Assembly: GCA_030652805.1 (NCBI GenBank)
Contig: JAUSPT010000049.1
Location: forward strand, 1-13,665
Direction of reading: 5' to 3'
Length of the DNA stretch: 13,665 nt
DNA from: a bacterium
Lineage (GTDB): Bacteria; JAHJDO01
In this document: piece after piece, positions 1-6,626 of the stretch
How the letters are laid out: every line of letters begins with the position of its first letter
Position numbering within the stretch: the first letter of the stretch is position 1
Position numbers and translations under genes: made by a program
The notes under the pieces: model-generated
The model's input: the letters and a program-made list of their open reading frames with translations, nothing else
Database searches by the model: none
What the model was told of the DNA's origin: nothing

Positions 1-1
1 T

Positions 2-892
2 TTAAAAAGCACCTATTTTATCTGCTTCCTGATGAATCTTTTCAAGTGTTGCTGGAACAAAATTTAATCCATATTTTTTTGCTGTTTCACGGGCACTATC
101 TATTATGTATCCCATGAGCTGTGTTCGCACATCATTTTTATCCAAATAATCAGTTGTATTATGAGTGGCAGCTACTACTGTTTTTATAGGTTGTTTTTTC
201 TCAAGCATAGTCTGCACGTAAGTTCTAATTAATCTTGAATGGACTCCACGCAAAGAATACATATCTGGATTTAATGTTATCCGAGATGAAAACATTCCTG
301 GCAAAAGTGCAGTAACCGGAATTTTATATAAATCAAGATTTCCACATATAAGCCTACTTTCTGAACTTGCATGATGTGCATATGGAAAAGCGCCTCGCCA
401 ATCTCTTCCAACACTACGGTCATATCCCCCCGCATATGTATTCGAAGTTTCTCGATATCCAAGCTCACTCAGAATAGGAAAAGTATGGTCATTTGCTGAA
501 CCATAGCCAGGTTTAAAAACTGTGCTTTCCATCCCCAAAGCATCTTCCCAATCCTGTTTTGCTAATTTCAATATCTCTTTTTGTTTCTTATATTCATATT
601 GTCCAAGATGTTTTCTATATTTCAAATCCCGAAAACTATCACAATGAAATTGCAATCCTAATTCAAACCCCTCCTTTGCAAGTTCAATAAATATTTTCCT
701 GTGTTTCTTTGCTGTAGCTGGTGTAGAGTAAAATCCTCCTATTGCTTTTTTTCTCTTTAATACTTCTGCCATACCTAAAATTGCTTTTTCACTGATACTC
801 CATGATGGCGCACCATCATTCATCCACGATTCTGTTCCTACCCTTTCACAATCCATTGTAAAAATAAAATAAAGATTTTTTTCTATACTCAT
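2..892 (-). CDS. NodB-like polysaccharide deacetylase family protein
   Basis: Complete 296-residue protein without a signal peptide, so probably cytoplasmic. It has the layout of a divergent NodB-homology (carbohydrate esterase 4-like) fold. Strand 1 carries TMDCE (residues 12-16, D14 as candidate base), then H83 with a nearby HLG histidine (H95), FKPGYGSAND (126-135, equivalent to the RxPY/G motif), and a late THN (243-245) that could supply the second catalytic histidine. The canonical TFDD is TMDCE here, so the usual metal Asp is Cys. The standard HxxxH is also not preserved, so metal use is uncertain. A GGGAG SD site (about 904-908) precedes the ATG. It is the last visible gene of the minus-strand operon, downstream of the secreted glycosidase, which suggests it de-N- or de-O-acetylates released sugars or oligosaccharides. 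That role is inferred; the fold call is fairly secure. Confidence 0.72.
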   Translation of the reverse strand: MSIEKNLYFIFTMDCERVGTESWMNDGAPSWSISEKAILGMAEVLKRKKAIGGFYSTPATAKKHRKIFIELAKEGFELGLQFHCDSFRDLKYRKHLGQYEYKKQKEILKLAKQDWEDALGMESTVFKPGYGSANDHTFPILSELGYRETSNTYAGGYDRSVGRDWRGAFPYAHHASSESRLICGNLDLYKIPVTALLPGMFSSRITLNPDMYSLRGVHSRLIRTYVQTMLEKKQPIKTVVAATHNTTDYLDKNDVRTQLMGYIIDSARETAKKYGLNFVPATLEKIHQEADKIGAF

Positions 893-916
893 AATACCAA
901 TTTCTCCCTTATTTGG

Positions 917-1078
917 TTAATACACCTCGATTTCATAAACCGTCGTATGTACCTGCTACCGGACATTATTATTAATAGGATTTTTAGCAGGATTTGAGTT
1001 TATGCCCCAACTTTTGTGTCCATCTCCTGAAAGCAAACCAGTTTTCCTCCTTTTTGGATTTTGGTTTTACAGTTGTCA
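917..1078 (-). pseudogene. Possible decayed 3' end of a gene, in frame with the glycosidase
   Basis: This 183-bp gap holds no normal gene. In the same frame as the upstream glycosidase, past its TGA stop (1076-1078), come a TAA at 1067-1069, 36 open codons (959-1066), a TAG at 956-958, then 12 codons ending in a TAA at 917-919. The last residues read VHTTVYEIEVY. They resemble the glycosidase's own end, YYRVYKIIEVE, and the YEIEVY-like ends of beta-sandwich domains such as F5/8 type C. This may be the scar of a deleted tandem copy or of a former longer C-terminus. A chance match cannot be excluded over so short a stretch. Confidence 0.3.
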
Positions 1079-4000
1079 TTCCACTTCAATAATTTTATAT
1101 ACTCTGTAATATACATCTACAGATTCATAGGTAGGTCTATGGACAAGGATCGCACTATCTTGGTCATATAGAAGCGCTGGTTTCATCCAAAGTTTAATTC
1201 GGTATGTTTTGTTAGGGCTTACTGAAAGTGGACTAGCAAATTGCCATCGAAACCATTTAGCTGACATCTTCTCAACTATTGTTGATTCCCTTTCGATACT
1301 ACTACCGATAATCTGTCCATTATCTATGTCTTCAATTTCTATTATAGTCTTCCCAACGCGCATTTTACTATATAGACTGCTTATTGCTAGTTCTATACCG
1401 GTCAATATACTCATGTCCGGGTCTGTTGTAAAATTTTGAGTCCTTACTAAAACTGGTTCTGCTGCATCTCTACTAATCATTTTATATCTCCACTGTTCAT
1501 TATTCAACTCAGCGGGTGGTTCTGGTTCTAATGCCGGACCAATTATTTCATTGTATATATTATCTACCGTAAAATTATAAACAGGGGAGATACCGAAAAT
1601 ATTACCAGCAATGTCTTCCGCATAAACTCTCCAATACCAAAGAGAGCCAAGTCCAAGTGTAACTGGCTGCTCTATATTGTATTCAGTCGGGATAACCCCA
1701 TACTCACTTAGCCCTATTTTAACGGTATTTACGTCTGTATTTTCAAAATCCGGATCGGATGAATATTGCACACGATATAAACGGGCATTTTGTATCCCAG
1801 ACCACTTCAAATCTATTGAAGTAAGTTTTTCAACATACCCATTAAAATCTGCGCTTTCAATTCTTGCTAACCCATAAATCCCCTGGTCTGGATCATCTTT
1901 AGTATAAACTGCGAATCTCAGATCATGTGAATATTCTCCAATTTCTCCTGCCGTATCAGCATAAACTATATTATTTTCCATTGAACCGTCAACGCCGGTC
2001 ATAATTACCATTCGGGGGTCATCTTCTCCGGGTGTTGTTACTTCAAAATAATATTTTTTATTTGGCTCTATTAAATCACAATATATTGGCCAATAACGCC
2101 ATTTATATTGGCGGTCATTTTGAAACCCTTTGATGCTTGCCTGAGCAAGTTGTATTTCTTTTTTAATGCTGTCATAAATAGTAATAGTGGGAGATGTTAC
2201 TATTGATGAGTAGTAGGTCGCACAGTTTAAAGCTATGCCATAAATACAGGTGGCATTATCTCCTGTTGTAAACGTCTGTCCAATTGGCTTATTTCTATAT
2301 TGTGTCGCTATACCATGACCACTTGGATTTGCTTGATAGCTGATCACAGAGGTCGAATTATCAACATAATAGGTCTTAAAATGAAGACAAGCAGAATAAG
2401 CTTGCATGTCTCCGTTATAATCAGAATAATATGCATTTCCGCCTGAATATGAATGCACCCAGCTCATCTTAACAAGCACCCTATGATCTGGCTGCCCTGG
2501 TGTAGTTAATTCTAGATAGTAGGTAGTATTTGGAGTTAAACCATCATAATGCAGATTCCATTTCCTCCAGTGAAAGTTTCTATCACCAAACCCTTCAATG
2601 CTTGCCTGCGCCAAAAGAACGTTTTTTTGCGGACTGTCATATAAGCTTACTGTGGGGTTATCCGCGATAGCGCCATAGTAACTAGCGCATAAAAATTCAA
2701 CACCTAATATGTTATCAACTTTCGATCCGGTAGTAAAGGTTTGTCCAATTGGTTGATCATAATAATTAATCACTACTCCACTGCTATTATGATGAGGCCA
2801 ATCTAAATATTGATCTATCTCTGAATCTTTAATTGTATAGATTCTAAAGCAAATATCATCACTATACGCGCCCATACCTCCGGCATAATCTGTGTAATAT
2901 ATATCTCCTCCCTGATAGGTATCAGGACTTAAATCTCTTTTAATGGACATTTGAGGACCACTATCTCCAGGAATAGTAATTTCCATATAATACTGCGTCT
3001 CCGGCGTCAACCCTTCACATTGTATATCCCATCTACGCCATTTATATACCTGATCGCCTGAAAAACCAGGTATCGATGCATGGGCAAGTAAAATACTTTT
3101 TGCAGGACTATCATAAATAGAAACAGTAGGAGAAGTAACTGAAGACATATAATACGCATTCCTGCATAGGAGTTCGATACCGCTTATATTAGTCACACCT
3201 GGTCCAGTTTTAAATGTTTGCCCGAGAGGAATCCCCAGATAGGTTACATGCATGTCTGCTGGCTCAGCAGGATTATCCATGAATTGATCTATCATTTCTT
3301 TAAGTTCATACGGTGCAACGTAAAATGAATAAATTTCACTCTCGGCTAATGTACTCCCGGTTTCAAGATGAGTTGCTTTAACCTGCCAATAAAGAGTAGA
3401 ATTCACAGGATAGTCATCCAATATAACTTCTGTATCAGTTACATTCAAAATCTGTGTATTGCCAACAGGAAAGTTCGGGTCTTGCGACCACTTAATTTCA
3501 TATCCTGCATCCCGTAACTCTAACCATTTCAAAGTAATCTTTCCATTATCAGGTCTTACTTTTTGTTCATTAGTCGGGGTAACCAAAGGAAGCCTTATGT
3601 ATTTCAGGAAATAATCATCATTATTAAACTCTGAAAATGCCTCATACTCATTTAAGCCCAAAGGTTCATACACATCAGTTATATCATCAGGTACAAGATA
3701 AACACCCCTGGTTTCATCCCATTCTTCGGTTAAGCGGTCATCTACTTTTATATACCTCATCAGGCCAAATCCTACGAAATCTCTATAAGTCAAAAAAGCT
3801 GCCCATTTTATTGCTGGATAATCTTTTAACGTCTTTTTATAATGAAGAATCATATCTGCCTGCTGCTCCCATCCTATTTTTTCTTCTGCCAGGGCAATAG
3901 GTTTACCAGGAAATTCGTTTACAAAATTCAAATACGCCGCTCGAATATGTGAATCACTGAGGTATTCAGCCCCATCATATGAACCCCCATCCCAGCCGAC

Positions 4001-4693
4001 AGTATCAACATATTTTTCACCGGGATAACATCTTTTTAGAAAATCAAATGGCATATAGATAGCTCCAGCCCATAGCCAGTCCACGTAGATATTCGCCCCT
4101 TCAGTCTCAAATATATTCCATATGTGACGCCATGATTCTGCAAATAATTCCGGGGCAGGATTATTTACTGAAAGATCATATTCTCCTTGTTCGTTATATC
4201 TTGTTGGAGCTCCTGTAAACTCCTTGATATAAGCGAGCTGTATAGGAATCTTCCAATCTTTAATAGCTTGAGCAAACATAATAATTTCATTATCTTTATT
4301 ACCGGCTATGGTATCTCGAAAAGCTTCAATATGACTCATTTCTAATGTGACGGTAGTCTTGTACCAATGAGGGTAATATGACAGAGATGTGAAATTTCCA
4401 TTCTTATAAAAATTTATCACAATGTCTCTAAACCAGGCTATCCTTTCGGGATACACTTCTTTCATGGCATAGCTGTCAACAAGAGCCGTATGCGGCAGAT
4501 TGGGATACTCGGCTCTTTCTTCGTCTAAAAAATTGCCTCTCGTCCCCATTAAGCATCCTCTTTCTGATACCTTCGGTAAGAGTCTGAATTTAATTGGTCC
4601 CGGCGACAGTTCTTCTGCAAAAATAGACAAGCTCATTATAACTAAAAGATTAAATAAACTGGCAAATAAAATTTTACCTCGAAGAGTTCTCAT
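1076..4693 (-). CDS. Secreted multidomain GH26-like glycoside hydrolase with Fn3-like and repeat modules
   Basis: A 1205-residue exported protein. Residues 1-26 form a Sec signal peptide (basic start, hydrophobic core, likely cleavage after IFA). Residues about 50-330 look like a GH26/clan-A TIM barrel: LAYIKEFTG (153-161) at the acid/base position (E158), WRHIWNIFETEGANIYVDW (188-206), YVDTVGWDGG (228-237), and KPIALAEEKIG (264-274) with E270 as candidate nucleophile. GH26 enzymes cut beta-mannans or related beta-glycans; the substrate here is unknown. The usual His before the acid/base Glu is Lys. Residues about 370-460 and 935-1045 are Fn3-like (TLYWQVKA, SLWYWRVYAED). Three copies of a ~150-residue module lie at 468-621, 626-776 and 784-931, with a distant fourth at 1084-1200. 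There is no membrane anchor or recognised sorting tail. A strong SD (GGAAGGAG) precedes the ATG, 41 bp after the isomerase gene. The alternative is a catalytically altered glycan-binding protein. Confidence 0.68.
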   Translation of the reverse strand: MRTLRGKILFASLFNLLVIMSLSIFAEELSPGPIKFRLLPKVSERGCLMGTRGNFLDEERAEYPNLPHTALVDSYAMKEVYPERIAWFRDIVINFYKNGNFTSLSYYPHWYKTTVTLEMSHIEAFRDTIAGNKDNEIIMFAQAIKDWKIPIQLAYIKEFTGAPTRYNEQGEYDLSVNNPAPELFAESWRHIWNIFETEGANIYVDWLWAGAIYMPFDFLKRCYPGEKYVDTVGWDGGSYDGAEYLSDSHIRAAYLNFVNEFPGKPIALAEEKIGWEQQADMILHYKKTLKDYPAIKWAAFLTYRDFVGFGLMRYIKVDDRLTEEWDETRGVYLVPDDITDVYEPLGLNEYEAFSEFNNDDYFLKYIRLPLVTPTNEQKVRPDNGKITLKWLELRDAGYEIKWSQDPNFPVGNTQILNVTDTEVILDDYPVNSTLYWQVKATHLETGSTLAESEIYSFYVAPYELKEMIDQFMDNPAEPADMHVTYLGIPLGQTFKTGPGVTNISGIELLCRNAYYMSSVTSPTVSIYDSPAKSILLAHASIPGFSGDQVYKWRRWDIQCEGLTPETQYYMEITIPGDSGPQMSIKRDLSPDTYQGGDIYYTDYAGGMGAYSDDICFRIYTIKDSEIDQYLDWPHHNSSGVVINYYDQPIGQTFTTGSKVDNILGVEFLCASYYGAIADNPTVSLYDSPQKNVLLAQASIEGFGDRNFHWRKWNLHYDGLTPNTTYYLELTTPGQPDHRVLVKMSWVHSYSGGNAYYSDYNGDMQAYSACLHFKTYYVDNSTSVISYQANPSGHGIATQYRNKPIGQTFTTGDNATCIYGIALNCATYYSSIVTSPTITIYDSIKKEIQLAQASIKGFQNDRQYKWRYWPIYCDLIEPNKKYYFEVTTPGEDDPRMVIMTGVDGSMENNIVYADTAGEIGEYSHDLRFAVYTKDDPDQGIYGLARIESADFNGYVEKLTSIDLKWSGIQNARLYRVQYSSDPDFENTDVNTVKIGLSEYGVIPTEYNIEQPVTLGLGSLWYWRVYAEDIAGNIFGISPVYNFTVDNIYNEIIGPALEPEPPAELNNEQWRYKMISRDAAEPVLVRTQNFTTDPDMSILTGIELAISSLYSKMRVGKTIIEIEDIDNGQIIGSSIERESTIVEKMSAKWFRWQFASPLSVSPNKTYRIKLWMKPALLYDQDSAILVHRPTYESVDVYYRVYKIIEVE
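1901..3292 (-). repeat. Three tandem copies of a ~150-residue protein module within the glycosidase
   Basis: The copies are coded at 3292-2831, 2818-2366 and 2344-1901. Each has the order GQTF(T/K)TG, I-x-G-(I/V), YY, PT(V/I)(S/T)(I/L)YDS, LA(Q/H)ASI-GF, a WR-W motif, a (L/I)xPxxxYYxE(I/L/V)TxPG strand, Y-D at 'YYTDYAGGMGAYS', and a final F-x-x-Y. This is a regular beta-rich pattern with conserved aromatics, as expected of a carbohydrate-binding or wall-binding beta-sandwich. A diverged fourth copy (NFTT, GIEL, KWFRWQF, SPNKTYRIKLW) is coded at about 1094-1444, after the second Fn3-like domain. I do not recognise it as a named CBM family. Confidence 0.85.
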
Positions 4694-4734
4694 GATTATT
4701 TCTCCTTCCTTTTTTTCTTATCGTTTGTGACAAT

Positions 4735-5550
4735 TTACACATTACATAGTAGTTTTTTAAGTGACTTAGCCGCACGTGTAAAGTTTAATGGTCCAGTAAT
4801 CTCACCCTTCTTTTCTCCTAAATGTGGCTCAAGGGAAAGAAATCCATCAAATTTGCGTTTGTTTAAATCGAGTAGAATGTGTTTGAACCCTGCATCACCT
4901 TCACCAGCAACAACAAATTTTTCTTCACCAAGTTTAATATCCTTTATATGAATATACCCAATATAGCCAACAACAGCATTAAACACTTCGGGATAAGGAC
5001 ACTTTTGAAAAAAGTAAACATAGTTACCGGGGTCAAACAATATCCTCAAATTAGGCGAGTTTATTGTAGTCATTATATCAAGCATTTCCTCTAGAGTGGA
5101 ACCATACAGATCTCTCCCCTCATTTTCTAATGATAAGATTAATCCATTTTTTTCTGCCAACTCAGTTTCTATTTTTAACCTTTTTATTACTTCATCTCTA
5201 TATCTACTATGTTCTTTGAGTTCTGCTATATAATAACCAAATATTCTGATATATTTGGTCTCAAAGTACTTAGCCAAAAACAATATTCGTCTGAATTGTT
5301 CCAAATGTAACTCAAAATCATCAGTAATTTTTGCCTTACCTATGGATGATGCAATGGCTGAAACGCTAAATCCTCTTTTATTCAATAGGTTTTTTGTAGT
5401 CTCTGCTTCAGCATTGGACAGTTTTAATAAATTCTTGTTATCTATTCCCCTGCGTAATTCGATATATTTTATTCCTTCAGCTTCTAACAAATCTAATTGG
5501 TCACCAAAAACTGTTGAAATTTCATCCCCAAGACCACTTATTCTAAACAT
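4735..5550 (-). CDS. Sugar phosphate isomerase/epimerase family protein (xylose isomerase-like TIM barrel)
   Basis: A 271-residue cytoplasmic TIM barrel of the AP-endonuclease-2/xylose-isomerase-like superfamily. The metal-site pattern is present: E142 in LSLENEG, D173 in FDPGN, H201 in HIKD, E217 in AGEGD and E241 in SLEPH. Family members isomerise or epimerise keto-sugars, inositols or sugar phosphates with a divalent metal; the substrate cannot be read from sequence. The frame is open to an ATG at 5592, but that start would overlap the upstream gene by 34 bp. The ATG at 5550 gives the usual short N-terminus (MFRISGLGDEIS), lies 8 bp after the upstream stop, and has AGGAG 11 bp before it, so I chose it. 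It is the second gene of the operon, probably coupled to the amidohydrolase, and likely processes a sugar released by the glycosidase. Confidence 0.82.
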   Translation of the reverse strand: MFRISGLGDEISTVFGDQLDLLEAEGIKYIELRRGIDNKNLLKLSNAEAETTKNLLNKRGFSVSAIASSIGKAKITDDFELHLEQFRRILFLAKYFETKYIRIFGYYIAELKEHSRYRDEVIKRLKIETELAEKNGLILSLENEGRDLYGSTLEEMLDIMTTINSPNLRILFDPGNYVYFFQKCPYPEVFNAVVGYIGYIHIKDIKLGEEKFVVAGEGDAGFKHILLDLNKRKFDGFLSLEPHLGEKKGEITGPLNFTRAAKSLKKLLCNV

Positions 5551-5558
5551 AATACCTG

Positions 5559-6398
5559 TTACTCCTGTTTGGATAAATTTATGTTTTTCCAATTAAACCC
5601 AGATTCGGATATAATCCGTTCAGCATTTAAACTCATTATTTTATGCCCTATCTCTTGGTCTCTCATTTTTGCCTCAAAATAAGATTTCCAGAATAGAGCT
5701 TTTTTAATGGGTCCATCCCCACGAACATCTGAACCAAAAAGTATTTTATCAGGACCAACTATCTTTATGACTTCTTTTATTTTATCCGGAGAATCTCTTT
5801 CAACTATTGAACAGGAAGTATCAAGATAAACATTTGGATGTCCTTTTGCAAAGTACACAGCAAAATCGTATGAATGTTTACCTCCCATGTGAGCAGTAAT
5901 AATAACAAGTTTAGGAAACATTTTTGCCACAAGATCCAATGTTATTATTAACATGTTCTTACTTGCCATTCTCTCAGGACCAATTTGCATCTGTTCAGGA
6001 ACCCAATACGGTGACCCGCCAACATGAAAAAGTATCGGCATTTTGGATTTCTCTGCTTTTTCATAAAAAGGAAAACATCTTTCATCATCATAGGCAAAGG
6101 GTGGGAAAATAGCTTTAAGTCCAGCAAAACCTTGTTTATGAAAATAGTCAACAATATCTGGTTTCTTTGTAAAGTCTAGATATGCAAAAGGCACAAAAAA
6201 CCCTTTATATGTTTTCGCAAGATGTAATATCTGTTGATCTTGGTTGCCTTTTAATCCTGCAAATGTATCTCCTGTGGACAATAACCATGTTCTTTTAATA
6301 ACACCCGAATTAACTAAAACACTTGGGTCAAGCAAAACTGCTTTCACACCCGGTTTATTGGTGGGGAAAAAGAAATGGTTATGAGCATCAACTATCAT
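5559..6398 (-). CDS. Amidohydrolase-2 family metal-dependent hydrolase
   Basis: A 279-residue TIM-barrel hydrolase of the amidohydrolase superfamily. It shows DAHNHFF (HxH, H6/H8) on strand 1, FHVGG (H125), TAHMGG (H170) and FGSDVRG (D224), the full metal/catalytic set of the amidohydrolase-2 (ACMSD/LigW-like) group. Members hydrolyse C-O or C-N bonds (lactonases, amidases) or decarboxylate ring acids. Beside a sugar isomerase and a glycosidase, a sugar lactonase is an attractive guess, but the sequence does not prove it. No signal peptide, so cytoplasmic. It is the first gene of the minus-strand operon, with a very strong SD (AAGGAGG) close to the ATG and a short leader that carries the palindromic operator. 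Confidence 0.83.
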   Translation of the reverse strand: MIVDAHNHFFFPTNKPGVKAVLLDPSVLVNSGVIKRTWLLSTGDTFAGLKGNQDQQILHLAKTYKGFFVPFAYLDFTKKPDIVDYFHKQGFAGLKAIFPPFAYDDERCFPFYEKAEKSKMPILFHVGGSPYWVPEQMQIGPERMASKNMLIITLDLVAKMFPKLVIITAHMGGKHSYDFAVYFAKGHPNVYLDTSCSIVERDSPDKIKEVIKIVGPDKILFGSDVRGDGPIKKALFWKSYFEAKMRDQEIGHKIMSLNAERIISESGFNWKNINLSKQE

Positions 6399-6420
6399 TT
6401 TAATACCTCCTTAAATTGAG

Positions 6421-6442
6421 TTACTTAAAGCGCTTTAAGTAA
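6421..6442 (-). promoter_or_regulatory. LacI/GalR-type operator, perfect 22-bp palindrome
   Basis: Every base of this 22-bp site pairs with its mirror; the inner 18 bases are ACTTAAAGCGCTTTAAGT, with a central CG. That symmetry and the AAAGCGCTTT core fit LacI/GalR-family operators. The site starts directly after the -10 box of the minus-strand promoter and would cover the start of transcription, the classic position for steric repression. It lies 22 bp upstream of the amidohydrolase ATG. The repressor gene is not in the window. Confidence 0.85.
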
Positions 6443-6471
6443 ATTAAAACAGATAATATATTACTTGTCAA
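6443..6471 (-). promoter_or_regulatory. Sigma70-type promoter of the glycan-utilisation operon
   Basis: On the minus strand, TTGACA (6471-6466, perfect -35) and TTTAAT (6448-6443, 5 of 6 matches to the -10) are separated by exactly 17 bp. The predicted start, about 6436, falls inside the adjoining palindrome. It would drive the amidohydrolase, isomerase, glycosidase and deacetylase genes. Confidence 0.82.
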
Positions 6472-6480
6472 GTCTTTTTC

Positions 6481-6496
6481 GCCACTAATTGCCACT
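6481..6496 (-). promoter_or_regulatory. Direct hexamer repeat upstream of the operon promoter, possible activator site
   Basis: AGTGGC occurs twice in the same direction on the minus strand (6496-6491 and 6486-6481), separated by AATT, giving a 10-bp period or one helical turn. It ends 9 bp upstream of the -35 box, where an activator touching RNA polymerase could bind. It could also be chance. Confidence 0.35.
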
Positions 6497-6557
6497 TTAT
6501 CGATTTTAAAAGTCCTTAATGCTTTCTATAGATAGCTGTCCCCCCTGCACCATCATT

Positions 6558-6586
6558 TTGAAATTTTTGTGTGTAAGTGCTAGTAT
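6558..6586 (+). promoter_or_regulatory. Probable mutS promoter with extended -10
   Basis: TTGAAA (6558-6563, 5 of 6 to the -35) and TAGTAT (6581-6586, 4 of 6 to the -10) are 17 bp apart, and TGC just before the -10 gives the extended TGn element. The predicted leader to the mutS ATG is about 35 bases. It points away from the operon promoter, so the intergenic region is divergent. Confidence 0.55.
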
Positions 6587-6626
6587 TGTCTTGTAATTAA
6601 CTATTGATAGAGAAAGAAACAGAAAT

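Noticed and set aside
889-966. A 25-codon ORF whose TGA overlaps the deacetylase ATG
   Set aside because: No SD and no similarity I can see; an ATGA overlap at one end alone is weak evidence.
984-1079. A 31-codon ORF starting at an ATG that overlaps the glycosidase TGA (ATGA), with an internal GGAGG
   Set aside because: Short, Lys-rich, no recognisable domain and a weak SD. The same stretch is better explained as a decayed gene end in another frame.
1094-3292. Repeats considered as CRISPR or a DNA tandem array
   Set aside because: The similarity is at protein level with diverged DNA and ~450-bp units; there is no repeat-spacer pattern.
5551-5592. Longer start (ATG at 5592) for the isomerase gene
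   Set aside because: It overlaps the amidohydrolase by 34 bp and adds 14 residues absent from the usual TIM-barrel start, while the ATG at 5550 has an SD and an 8-bp gap.
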